Shown here: one piece after another, positions 54,301 through 64,000 of the stretch
Layout: every line of letters begins with the position of its first letter
Position numbering within the stretch: position 1 is the first letter of the stretch
Origin: Haematococcus lacustris
Taxonomy: Eukaryota; Chlorophyta; Chlorophyceae; Chlamydomonadales; Haematococcaceae
Length of the DNA stretch: 64,000 nucleotides
NCBI GenBank assembly: GCA_030144725.1
Contig: JASKMD010000017.1
Location: forward strand, 5,823,992 to 5,887,991
Direction: 5' to 3'
The notes under the pieces: generated by a model
Database searches by the model: none
What the model saw: the letters and a program-made list of their open reading frames with translations, nothing else
What the model was told of the DNA's origin: nothing
Made by a program: the position numbers and the translations under genes

Positions 54301-55139
54301 TGCATGTTTTGTCATGCCCTAATGGGTCAGGCAATGCTGTAGGTGGTAGGCGACCATGACTATGTGTATGCCATGTATAGGCCATGAGCATGCCATGCGA
54401 TGGGAACACCACACAGAAAAAACACTGTTTGTAGTGGTCCACAATTAGTGTGTTCGACTGCAATGAAGGCTCAAGGTTGAGGGCCAAGGTGCTGCTTCGT
54501 CACCTGTAATCTAGTGATGAGAGTGATCAGCAGTCTGCGATACTATCACACTGTTGAATCACATGGTCACTAGCCAACCACGTCAATGTTGCAGACTCAG
54601 TGCCACTAGCATCAACACCAGCATGTTCAGAAATCCACCCCTGACTAGCCAGTTGTGTTGATTGTGTTCATGGTGGTGTCCTTACCCCGAGGAAAGCCTC
54701 CAACAGGGAGCTTTTGCCATCTGACTGGCCCCCAATAGCTACAATCTCAGGAATGGGAAAGCTCTCTCCAATAGCCACAGACGTGGCTTGCAGGCGACTG
54801 CAGTCCAGCAGTAAGCAGGCAGACCCAGGTCATGGGTGCATGTGTCAAAGGTTGTTCTGCCAGGTGGGTGTCTCGCCTGAATGCTTCATATCGCTGATAC
54901 TCTGACCTGTGTTGGCCATCAAGAGCATGAGTACCATAGCAACTAAACATCTTGCCCATCCTGAAAGCCTGCCCTACCCAGCAGCTGTCCAGCGAGCCAG
55001 CTGTCGCGTCAACATGAGTGATGCGTTCTGACCTGTACACCTGATACCGCAGCTTGGCCTCGTTTATGCCATCCATTTGGTTCGCTCCCACTCCGCTGTT
55101 GCGGCCCATTGCGCCAGGCATTGACCGAGTGGCTGACAT
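48354..55139 (-). CDS. DRP5A: DRP5A-type dynamin-related GTPase
   Basis: Twenty-three exons from 55041-55139 through the micro-exon 54877-54893, 54686-54797, 53598-53839 and 53457-53511 down to 48747-48950 and 48354-48490; 2,403 nt, 800 aa, phases agree throughout. G1 is GGQSDGKS (61-68), G2 the Thr in VREVEMGTRRP, G3 DTPG, G4 SKFD. The stalk follows with GGAAFERCLHEFQEAAH, ATDRVANLLLAYKGR and TLRPHVAFHATLRGAY; the C-terminal stretch GLEVALDLFARSG and a basic helical tail match plant DRP5A, which acts at the cell plate in cytokinesis and is the sister of ARC5/DRP5B. There is no PH or proline-rich domain. Intron 2 has a GC donor. Fanzor-derived elements lie antisense in introns 3 and 19. Confidence 0.92.
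49362..49690 (+). mobile_element. Chimeric Fanzor-derived element: lineage A 5' end, lineage B 3' end
   Basis: About 330 bases in DRP5A intron 19. The 5' end (ATACAGCAGTTCA...GGCAGGTGCTGTAACGAG) equals that of the lineage A copies at 47308 and 53905, followed by four GTGCCCTTTGGAA-type tandem units (49459-49510). From about 49535 it is the lineage B 3' tail (TCGTGGGGTCTGCCCATGGA to GGTTTTGCTTG). It has no coding part. CTGTTAGAAAG...CTTTCTAACAG just beyond (49685-49736) forms a perfect 11-bp inverted repeat. Confidence 0.68.
53905..54553 (+). mobile_element. Fanzor lineage A copy 6, internally deleted, in DRP5A intron 3
   Basis: The 5' end shared with 49362 runs to GTAACGAGCC (53942) and is joined to the Lys-rich linker (PAKRSKRTKAEPADKPTKG) and WVDRDRNAALNMQRIGE (RuvC-III), open to the stop at 54255-54257. 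The lineage A tail follows and extends to CTATCACACTG at 54553 as in copy 4. Antisense to DRP5A. RuvC-I and RuvC-II are missing. Confidence 0.75.
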
Positions 55140-55492
55140 TGAGCCTCCGCAGCCCTGGACCCAGATTATGGCCTATGCCGCAGCGATACAATTTGACTTG
55201 GTCAAAGTTTGCGAGTGTGTGGGTACTAGCGTAAAGGCGGCAACCCACCTATGCAAAACTCGCTAAGGTACAGCCTTACCCACTACTTCTTCGCCGTGGT
55301 CGGTTGGTGGTCGTTAGGTAAGCTGCGATTTGTGCGAAGAGCAGAGAAGTAACCCGCAGTAGCGTCTGGCATCTCTGGAACGTCGGTGTTGGCCCTTTAC
55401 ATCCCGTGAGACTGCACAGCAGGGGCGGCGCCTGCTTACTCTGACACCGGCGCGTACCTACAGCTAGCTACCAGAACCAGGGTGCACACAGC
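55140..55492. promoter_or_regulatory. Divergent promoter region between DRP5A and SPB1
   Basis: 353 bases separate the two start codons, head to head. No TATA-like or named box can be defended. Confidence 0.5.
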
Positions 55493-58400
55493 ATGGGCGG
55501 CAAAACAAAGAAAGGAAAGGGACGGCTCGACAAATACTATCACCTGGCAAAGGAGCAAGGGTGCGTTAGCTTTGTCCATACACATTGTTGCATGCCTTGT
55601 ATACATTTCTAACACTGTATGGATGGCCGTCTGCCCTACAGCTACCGTTCCCGTGCAGCCTTCAAGCTCATCCAGCTCAACCGCAAGTACAATTTCTTAG
55701 GGAGCTGCCGAGCCTTACTGGACTTATGTGCAGCTCCAGGAGGATGGCTTCAGGTCAGTGCTTAGCCAGGCAAGAAGTGTTTCCAGGTGCCACAATGATC
55801 ACGGCGGCAGCACTGCCAGCCACCTGAGTGTGACACCCCACTCCTCCCTGCAGCTTATGCCATCACCCCACTGCCGTCTACAACCACCCAAGCCTGAGCT
55901 GTAGCACAGCCCCAGCCGCAGCAGACCCCGCCCTGGCCCTGAGTTCTCAACACCTGATGTCCTCCTCTCGCCCTCATACACCCTTCACTTCCCAACGTGA
56001 CCTAGTCTCATCTGCCAGCACTGGCCAGTGCGCTGAGCCAGGGCTGTCACAAGGGCCTGTCCCCTTGCTGCTGCCTCTGGCGCACCAAGGGATGGCACTG
56101 CAGCTGTCAGCAGCTGTGCAGCGCTGGTCAGGGGTCAGTGGGACCTTGCTGGCGTGTAGGCCCTGCCACCGCCCCTGCTGCCTCCTGTGACCTCTGTTGA
56201 GGAGTGGCGTACACCGGCTGCTGGGGACTTGCTGTGTTTCATGAGCAGCCATGAACAGGCATAGTCCAGTGGTGCTGTGCCCGGGTCTGTCACGCGGCAG
56301 GCCTCACGGGAGTGTCAGGGCGGTAACTGGCTAGGAACTGTTGAGGGGCAGGGCGCTGGGGGTTGTTGGGACGAAAGCAGGCTGGAGGCTGCTGTTGGGC
56401 AGGCAGTGCGAGTGTGCTCAGCGCTTGCCTGCTGGGCTGTGCAGGTGGCCGCCAAGAACATGCCCCTGGCCTCCATCATCATTGGGGTGGACCTGGTGCC
56501 CATCAAGCCCATCCGGGGTGTGAAGACCCTGATAGGTGACATCACCACACAGGCAAGCGGGGGGGGGCCTCAGAGGGGGAGGGGTGGCAGCAGCAGCACC
56601 ACTACCAGCCGCACATGGCACACTAGGGTGTCAGGCTGGGAGTGACATAGTGTGATGCAGGAAGGTCGGTGTGAATTGAGCAAGTAATGTGAGTCCCCTC
56701 ACGCCCCTGACCAGCACCTCCGCCACCTGCTATCACTTGCGCCTGGCCAGCCAGGGGGGCCAGGGGGCAGCTCCTCGCGCATGGCCATGCCCCCACTTTG
56801 ACCCCCTTGCGCCCTACCTCCCCCTCAGACCCCCCGCCCATTGGCCCCCCCTACACCCCCTATACCTCCTTACCCCCCCCCTACACCCCCCTCTACCCTC
56901 CTCCACCCCCACAGGAGACGCGGTCTGCCCTGAAGAAGGAGGCGGGGGGCAACATGTTCGACGTGGTGGTCCATGATGGGGCGCCTAACATTGGTGGTGC
57001 CTGGTCCAATGAGGCCTATACCCAGGTGTGTCCACACTCACACACACACACTGACACACACACTCCACACACTCACACACACCCCAAACCCAGTTTGGCC
57101 CCTCCCGCCTGCCATACTGCCCCTGGCCATGGCCATAGGTGACTTATCCCTCAACAATTCACACTTAACACTTTACCCAACTACAGAGCCAAAAGAACCT
57201 GACTGCAGCCACCCTGGCCCTGCCGCACTCTACCGAGTGTTGGGACATGGCCAGCGTGTTGAGAGGCAGGCAGCTGGACCCCCCCACCCTTTACTGAGCT
57301 ATTAGACCCTGCGCCTGACGCCCCTAGCCTGCTCATGCCTGGCAGCAGCCACAGCAACCAGCATGGCAGCCACTGCAGGCTGTCAGCACAGCTAGCGGCT
57401 CTACTGACACTTGGCCGGGGTGTGGGGACAGGGTCACACAGCGTCAGGGTGTGCTGCCCCTGCCCCCTGGCCCCTGGCCCCCAGGCTGCCCTGGTGCTGG
57501 ACTCCCTGAAGCTGGCCACCGAGTTCCTGGTACCTCAGGGGACCTTCATCACAAAGGTCTTCAGGTCCAAGGTCAGCACAGGCTGCTGGCCCAGCGCAGC
57601 CCGCGGCTACAGCACAGCCTGATGACCCAGCAGGGCTTGACGCTGAGGCAGGGCCCTTGGCCAGGGCCTCCCACTTCACACCACACCACTGTTCCCACCC
57701 CAACCCCCCTCCTCCTAACAGCACTATGCTGACACGTTGTGCTCACCCGCCTGCAACGATGCCTGTGGCTGCTGTGCCCCTCCCTCTGCCTTGTCCCTGT
57801 GCCTGCTATACCCCTGTGGTGGCCATGCCTGACTGATTGTTGCCCAGCTGCCGTGCACCTGGTCCTGCTTGCCCTGCTTGATACGCTGGCCTGGCTGCCT
57901 TGCTGGCTGGCTGCCACGCGCTCAGGACTACAACGCGTTGCTGTACGCCTTCAACCAGCTGTTCACCAAGGTGGACAGCACCAAGCCCACCGCATCGCGA
58001 AACACAAGCGCGGAGATCTTTGTTGTGTGCACAGGCTACAAAGCGCCGGCCAAGATTGACCCCCGGCTGCTGGACCCGCGCCATCTCTTCGCTGTAGGTC
58101 CTTGGCTGCTGGCAGGCAGCAGGGTGGTGGGGTGGCTGGCGGGTGGCAGGGTGGCCAGCAGGGAAGGAGGTCACATGTGCTCAGCTGGCATGCACACTTA
58201 CTGCCAGCAAGGGCTGTGGTGGCACTAGCCTTGCGCGCCTTGCCGACAGCAGCAGGCAGTGCGAGGTGTGGCAACGCTTCAGCAAGCCTGCAGGTACAGG
58301 TGGATCCCTTGCTGGTCAGCGGGGTCGGCACTGGGCTGTGGGCCAGTGGAGCAGTAGCGATCAGGGTGGGCAGCTGGTCAGGGCCGGCAGCACACACGCC

Positions 58401-60794
58401 AGAGCGGCCAAGGACCAGCACAACAAGGTAGCTGGCCGGAAGGTGACCACCGGATGACTCTCACCCATACCTCACCCATGCGCCCTGAGCCGCTGGCAGC
58501 TAGAGACCGAGTGTGGCAGAGTGTGACAGGGTGTGGCAGAGAGTGACAGGGTGTGGCAGCTGCCTCTACCCACTGGCCTGAGTGTGCTGCTGGGTTTGCT
58601 GCACAGGAGGTGTCGGAGGTGAAGAAGGTGATGGGCCCTGACGCGCTGATGAAGCAGAAGATCAAGCAGGTGGGCGGTGCCGCGCAGGCCAAGGCCTGCT
58701 GTCCACGTTCTGTGCTCTCGCACCGCTCTTCACATCTGTCATGCTTTCACTCTGCCACCTGCCATGGTTGTGCAGTTGATGCGAACTGAGGCAAGATGCC
58801 CACAGCTGCCCTGATGTAGGCATGCTCACTGTCCTGTATAGAACCCTCACTGGCACCCCCGCACTAGCTTGGATGGCAAAGCTGCAGAAGAGGAAAGACT
58901 GCACACCACTAACAAGCCACCCAGATCCATAGGCAGGTAGGCAGGCAGGCTGCACGCCTCATGCGATTACCTTTTTGTCTCTTCTCGCCCACTACTCACT
59001 GCCTTCCTCCACTGCCTTCCTCGTACATTTCACGTGGTGGCCGTGTGCGTAGCTGCGTGGCCTGGCTGGTTCCGGGTTCTTCAGGTTCGCCACCGCGAAG
59101 GTTACGAGGAAGGGCTGTCGACCTCGCACAAGGTGGCCAGCGCGGTCGCGTTCCTCATCACCGACACTCCCGTGGAGGTGCTGGGCAAGGTGTGCGCAGC
59201 TGCTGCTACGCAGTCTGATTGCCGCAGCCGCTGAACTTCGCGACCTTCGCAACTTGCGACGGATTGTCTCACGCCATGTCCTAAACTGGGTTCAAGCCTG
59301 CTGCCGCAGGTCACACGCATCGCACTAGAGGGACCCGACTCTTGGGCACCGCTGCCTGACGCTTCTTCCGCTGCTCTCCCAGAGGGTGCGGATCTGAAGG
59401 AGCTTGCGGATGCCGTGCGCCGCTCAGCCGCCACCACGGCGGAAGTTCGCGCTCTCTGTGGAGACTTGCAGGTGTGTTTGGGTCATCGAGACATGTGTGT
59501 GCTGTTGTGTAGGAGGCACTTGGTCGCTGACGTAGGGCTCAGAAGGAAGTCACATGTCTAAGGGCAGGAACCCGCTCTGTGTTGCTGGGCTAGCAAAGGA
59601 GCGCCTTGACCGCCCAAGAACCTCGCGGTGTCGCGTAGTCACACTCTCAGTGGGACGCATCGTTCCTGCAGGTCCTGGGTCGCACGGAATTTAAGTCGCT
59701 GCTGCGCTGGAGACTAGCGGTGCGCAAGGAGTTGAAATCCAGCTTCGGGCTCTCCGGTGGAAAGGACGCCCTCCTTGGGAAAGCTGGCAAGAACGTGAAA
59801 GCTGTCAAGGCAACAGCTGGGCAGAAAGATGAAGACACAGAGGCCGGAGCTGGTGAGGTCTCATGTTGCCCTCGCTGGGACTGTGGCATGTGCAGGACTG
59901 CCGTCACTCCTAGTGACAGTGTGACATGGGTCATCATGCTGCATCATCACCTGCCCACCCAGGCTTTCAGCTGCCTGCTGCTTTGCCCGCCACATTGCCA
60001 GCCAGCCTGCTTTCTAGCCAGCCCTGCTTTCTGGCCAGACTGCTTTGTTACTAGATTGCATATCAACCCTGCTCCACTTGACAGAGGAGGCTGATCCAGA
60101 GGCTGCACTGCTGGCTGAAATGGCTGCGGTGCGAGACGCCATGGAGGCCCGCCAGCGCCGGGAAAAGAAGAAGAGCAGGGAGGCCAAGAGGAAGGCACGC
60201 GTCAGGTGGGCCCCAGGGCGGGCAGGAAGGGAACAGGCAGCTGTAGGTGCAGGAAGGTAGGAGGAAGCTGACCTGCATGACGGCACCTACAGAGCAGAGG
60301 ACGAGGAGGAGGGCGCCAGGGGAGGGAGGGGGTGGAGATGGGTAGGCAGCAGGGGAGGGAGGGGGCGAGGAGGGGTGCAGCAGCAGCAGCCGCTCCCTGG
60401 CCTTCAAAGGGTCATCACACGCCGACCACCAGAGGACTGTCTGTTATGGCAGACAACCCTGTTATGGCAATGGCACAGGCAACCCCAACAACTGCCTTCC
60501 GGCCCCTCCTCCTTCTCCTCCTCCTCCTCCTCCTCCTCCTCCTCCTCCTCCTCCTCCTCCTCCTCCTCCTCCTCCTCCTCCTCCTCCTCCTCCTCCTCCT
60601 CCTGCTTGCCCCTTCACCTTCTCCCTACTGGTGTGCTCCCAGCAGCAGTTGCTTGTGAGCTGTAGCACACCGCGCCGGCCACACCCCATGGCTCCCGTGG
60701 GGCTCGCAGGCCAGCTGAACCGCTGCACCCCTTCTCAGCACCCCACTACTTTCAGCTCCTGGCTGCCCCATGCTGCACTGGCTGCAGCCCTGCA

Positions 60795-60826
<32 letters not shown>

Positions 60827-61774
60827 TGGTGAGATGCAGGGGCCCTCCCTAGTCGCAGCCTATGGCACTCCAACCAGCTAGGCTGCTTCCTTGGACACAG
60901 CATCCCAGCCTGACCGCAACCAGCTGCATGGTCAGGATGTAGGCAAAGATTTAGTCCTGGTGGCTAGGCAGTGTATTGCAGCTCTGCCGCTGGCCTGTGT
61001 GAACCATGATGGGGTGGTGGTGGTGGTGGTGGGTGTGGTAATGATGGTAATGATGGCGGTCATGGTGGTGGTGGCGCAGGGCGGCGCAGCTGGGGCTGGG
61101 TGAGGGTGCATTGGAGGACAACGGGCCAGAGGGGCTGTTCAGCCTTGCGTCAGCCCTCAAGGCCAGCGACTCCGCAGCGTTGAACAAGGTGGGTGGGAAG
61201 TGAGGGAGGCAGGGAGGAGAGGGAAGGGTGGAGAAGCAGCTCAAGAGAGGGGATGCTGAGGAACCCTATGGACGTGGCAATAGCTGCCACCAAAGTCTGG
61301 CACCAGGTTTGGTTGCAGGCAGGGCAGCCTGCCTGGGTGCTGGTTACACACTGTGTGCCGGTTACAGCAGCAGCAGCAGCAGACAGCTACAGGACAGCAC
61401 ACAGGCCAATCTCAGGTAGACCTGGCCAGGTCAGGTGCTAATCGTGGCTCTGTGCGCCACAACAAATAGGGCATGCAAACGCAGCCCCTGATCCTCCTCC
61501 CCTGCTCTCAATCTGCCTCATGCTCTTCACCAGCCTGCGGGCACGCATGTGGGACAGCCGCGAAAACAATGCTCTCACCCTCGCTCTGCCCCGCCCTCGC
61601 CCTGCCCCTGTCTGCCTGACCACCACTGCTGGCCGTTCACTGCCATGACCTGCACTCTCCATACGCTCTTGGCTGCCCGGCTGGCGAGCAGGTGGTGGAG
61701 GTGTCAGCGCCAGGCGATGAGGTCATGGAGCAGTTGGGGGCGCCTGATTCCAGCGATGATGAGTACCAGGGCCT
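55493..61774 (+). CDS. SPB1: SPB1/FTSJ3-type rRNA 2'-O-methyltransferase (3' end lost in gap)
   Basis: Exons: 55493-55560, 55642-55753, 56445-56552, 56915-57025, 57485-57571, 57926-58093, 58607-58669, 59085-59189, 59310-59471, 59672-59852, 60085-60205, 61080-61188, 61692 into the N gap. The start [20 protein letters not shown] is the Spb1 N-terminus. The FtsJ fold has the SAM-binding DLCAAPGGW (51-59) and the K-D-K-E tetrad: K31 (AAFKL), D117 (HDGAPN), K157 (TKVFRSK), E192 (AEIFVVC). The following [10 protein letters not shown] and [11 protein letters not shown] segments and a basic [12 protein letters not shown] match the Spb1 central region. Spb1 methylates 27S pre-rRNA in the nucleolus for 60S assembly. 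Intron 3 has a GC donor (CAG|GCAAGC). The C-terminal Spb1 domain is missing from the assembly here. Confidence 0.93.
60206..61079 (+). other. Intron 11 of SPB1
   Basis: Longest SPB1 intron, mostly microsatellite and low-complexity DNA (the CTC run, CAG-rich 60790-60830, GGT-rich 61008-61070). No exon with consistent phase found inside. Confidence 0.55.
60507..60602 (+). repeat. (CTC)n microsatellite
   Basis: About 32 perfect triplets in SPB1 intron 11. It generates long open frames of Leu, Ser or Gly on either strand that are not genes. Confidence 0.95.
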
Positions 61775-62274
61775 NNNNNNNNNNNNNNNNNNNNNNNNNN
61801 NNNNNNNNNNNNNNNNNNNNNNNNNNNNNNNNNNNNNNNNNNNNNNNNNNNNNNNNNNNNNNNNNNNNNNNNNNNNNNNNNNNNNNNNNNNNNNNNNNNN
61901 NNNNNNNNNNNNNNNNNNNNNNNNNNNNNNNNNNNNNNNNNNNNNNNNNNNNNNNNNNNNNNNNNNNNNNNNNNNNNNNNNNNNNNNNNNNNNNNNNNNN
62001 NNNNNNNNNNNNNNNNNNNNNNNNNNNNNNNNNNNNNNNNNNNNNNNNNNNNNNNNNNNNNNNNNNNNNNNNNNNNNNNNNNNNNNNNNNNNNNNNNNNN
62101 NNNNNNNNNNNNNNNNNNNNNNNNNNNNNNNNNNNNNNNNNNNNNNNNNNNNNNNNNNNNNNNNNNNNNNNNNNNNNNNNNNNNNNNNNNNNNNNNNNNN
62201 NNNNNNNNNNNNNNNNNNNNNNNNNNNNNNNNNNNNNNNNNNNNNNNNNNNNNNNNNNNNNNNNNNNNNNNNNN
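61775..62274. other. Assembly gap of exactly 500 N
   Basis: The round length suggests a scaffold gap of unknown true size. SPB1 enters it from the left and another gene emerges on the right, so at least the end of SPB1, an intergenic region and the 5' part of the next gene could be missing, or the scaffold join could be wrong. Confidence 0.99.
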
Positions 62275-64000
62275 ACGCTGCAGCGGAGGCGGCCCTGCTG
62301 CTGGTGGGGCAGCTGGCAGGCGGCAGCCAGGGCCAGGCCGCGCTGCTGCAAGCGGGGGCGCTGCCTTGCCTGGTACCGCTGCTGTTCAGGTACAGGGCCC
62401 CCCCCCCCCCCACCGCCCCTCCCCTTGGCCCCCTGCCCTCCCTTCTCCCCCCACCCACACACATCACAGTGGCTGCTGGCAGTGTGTGGCAGACTGACGT
62501 CAGAGGGGGGGGGGGGGGCCACACTGGCTGTTGGCTGGCTGCAGCTCACCAGCTGTGTGCTGTCACTTACACGCCCACGACATGACAGGCGCCCCCCCCT
62601 GCCCCCCTCCCCTCCCCCCCCCTTTACCCCCCTTTCAATCACCCCCACCCCTCTTTAAGCTCCCCCCCCTCTTCCCTCAGCCCCCCCCTCTCCTCCCCCC
62701 CCCTTCCCCCCTCCCCCCCAGGTTTGACACAACCTTGGACGCTGCATTGGTGGACAGCTTTGTGCCCGCCTACCCCCCCCTGGCCCCCCCCGGCAACCAG
62801 GCACCACGCAGCACTTGGCGGGGGGGGGCCCTGCCAACCCCCACCCCCACCACCACCCCCACCCCCCTCTCCCCACCTGCTGCTGCCGACCCCTCCCCCC
62901 CCTCCCTCCCCTCCCCCCCCTCTAACCTCTCGGGCACCACCCCCAGCCTGCAGAGGGCGGGGGACTCAGGGGGAGGGCCAGGGGGGGGCCAGGGGGGCAA
63001 GGGGGGGGCCAGACCAGCGCCAGTCCCTGCTGCTGCTGCCATGTCGGCAGCTGAGGCGGCCGCAGCAGCCGCCAGTGCAGCCAGCCTGGTAGTGCTGGAC
63101 ACCCCCTTGAGCAGGGCCAGTGAGGGGGCGGCGCAAAGCTACCGCGCGCTGCTGGCGGCCCAGGTCCTGTCACGCTTGGCAGGTGGGGGCAGGCTAGGGG
63201 CGGAGGGGGAGGCAGGGAGGGGGAGGGGTTGCAGGGGGAACCCCAGGGAGGGGGGGTGAAAAGAGTTGTCCCCCTACCTGGGGTGGTGCTGCAGCAGCTA
63301 GCGGATAGTGTGGATGAGGCTGGCAGGCAGGCAGTGGTCGCCCCCTTGGTTGCCCTTGCTCACCTCCCTGACCCTGACCTTGACCCTGACCCTGACCCTG
63401 ACCTGACCCTGACCCTGACCCTGACCCTGACCCTGACCCTGACCCTGACCCTGACCCTGACCCTGACCCTGACCCTGACCCTGACCCTGACCCTGACCCT
63501 GACCTGACCCTGACCCTGACCCTGACCCTGACCCTGACCCTGACCCTGACCCTGAACCTGAACCCTGCTGCTGCTGCTGCTGCTGCCCCAGGCCGTCTCC
63601 CCCCCCCTTATGCCAGCCCCGCCTGCCCAGCTGCCCGCCAGGCCCTGGACGCACTGCTGACTGCCCCCCTGGCGGCCCGCCTGGCTGACCCTGACCCCCG
63701 GCCCCTGCTGCTGCTGCTGAACAGCACCACTGAAACAGCCCAGGTACGGGGGCAGGGGCGGGGGTGGGGGCAGGGGCAGGGGCAGGGGCAGGGGCAGGGG
63801 CAGGGGCAGGGGCAGGGGCAGGGGCAGGGGCAGGGCAGGGGCAGGGGCAGGGGCAGGGGCAGGGGCAGGGGCAGGGGCAGGGGCAGCAGGGTGGTGGAGC
63901 AGTCATCAGGGGCACTCAGCCTCTTCCCTGCCTTAGCGTGGTCGCCAGTGTGCTGTGCTGCACCAGTGCTGGCCGCCAAGCCGCATCAACTGGTGACACG
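62275..64000 (+). CDS. GRV2/RME-8/DNAJC13-like protein, internal fragment
   Basis: Three exons: from the gap to 62389, 62722-63182, and 63592-63743, phases consistent. The first reads an armadillo-like helix pair (AALLLVGQLAGGSQGQAALL...GALPCLVPLLF). The second begins FDTTLDAALVDS, runs through a Pro/Thr/Ser/Gly-rich insert of about 90 residues, and ends SYRALLAAQVLSRLAG. The third reads QALDALLTAPLAARL...LLLLLNSTTETAQ. The order and spacing of these pieces match the region of plant GRV2 and animal DNAJC13 that follows their ARM-type repeats, proteins acting at endosomes in vacuolar or retrograde sorting. The DnaJ domain is outside the window. The identification rests on these short segments. 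Confidence 0.55.
63368..63565 (+). repeat. (CCCTGA)n array
   Basis: About 32 hexamers, interrupted by a few 5-bp units, in the intron before the third exon of the GRV2-like fragment. The unit resembles the TGACC repeat at 25584-25966. Confidence 0.93.
63765..63887 (+). repeat. (GGGGCA)n array
   Basis: About 20 hexamers, one shortened, directly after the third exon of the GRV2-like fragment. G-rich on the plus strand and able to form quadruplexes. Confidence 0.93.

Noticed and set aside
48354..55139. ARC5/DRP5B plastid-division dynamin
   Set aside because: The P-loop GGQSDGKS and the segment VREVEMGTRRP fit DRP5A better than ARC5, and no ARC5-like PH region is visible.
60462..60728. Poly-Gly, poly-Ser and poly-Leu frames
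   Set aside because: Direct translation of the CTC microsatellite in an SPB1 intron.
61549..62658. Long open frames crossing the N gap on both strands
   Set aside because: They exist only because 500 unknown bases are read through; real exons end at or before the gap and restart after it.

Overview
The window is nuclear DNA of a GC-rich, flagellate green alga of the Chlamydomonadales; Haematococcus is my best guess, but the genus cannot be fixed from sequence alone. The evidence is: host genes cut into many short spliceosomal exons; a plastid-type ClpP; a VFL1/LRRCC1-like centriole protein; a plant-type DRP5A dynamin, PP7 phosphatase and SIZ1 SUMO ligase; CAG-rich low-complexity coding stretches; and a chlorophyte TGTAA polyadenylation signal after the ClpP gene. 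I built the exon chains by hand. Seven chains give summed lengths divisible by three with matching phases (six complete genes, plus SPB1 up to the gap).

Layout: 1-4878, the 3' part of a Ty3/gypsy chromovirus with gag, pol and a 200-bp LTR, inserted in a Fanzor-like remnant (4975-5345). 5777-12663 (-), a 2H-phosphoesterase-like gene whose introns carry four Fanzor-derived insertions. 13480-14110 (-), exons of an unidentified gene. 14607-16215, a Fanzor scrap and an inverted partial copy of the VFL1-like gene. 16756-22541 (-), PP7. 22731-27037, stacked mobile elements, including the most complete Fanzor copy. 27050-33804 (-), SIZ1 with a Fanzor copy in intron 6. 34034-36230 (+), ClpP, head-to-head with SIZ1. 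36690-38411, a Fanzor remnant broken by two MITEs. 38888-46009 (+), the VFL1-like gene. 46040-47720, two more Fanzor fragments. 48354-55139 (-), DRP5A with two Fanzor-derived elements in introns. 55493 to the gap (+), SPB1. 61775-62274, a 500-N gap. 62275-64000 (+), part of a GRV2/DNAJC13-like gene.

The most notable theme is the density of Fanzor (eukaryotic TnpB-like, RuvC-fold) remnants: about fourteen pieces from at least three lineages. All look broken, and most lie in introns antisense to the host gene. Several have target-site duplications of roughly 10-19 bp, a constant 3' end and variable 5' truncation. The host genes do not form an operon; they serve rRNA methylation, cytokinesis, SUMOylation, plastid proteolysis, basal-body structure and signalling.
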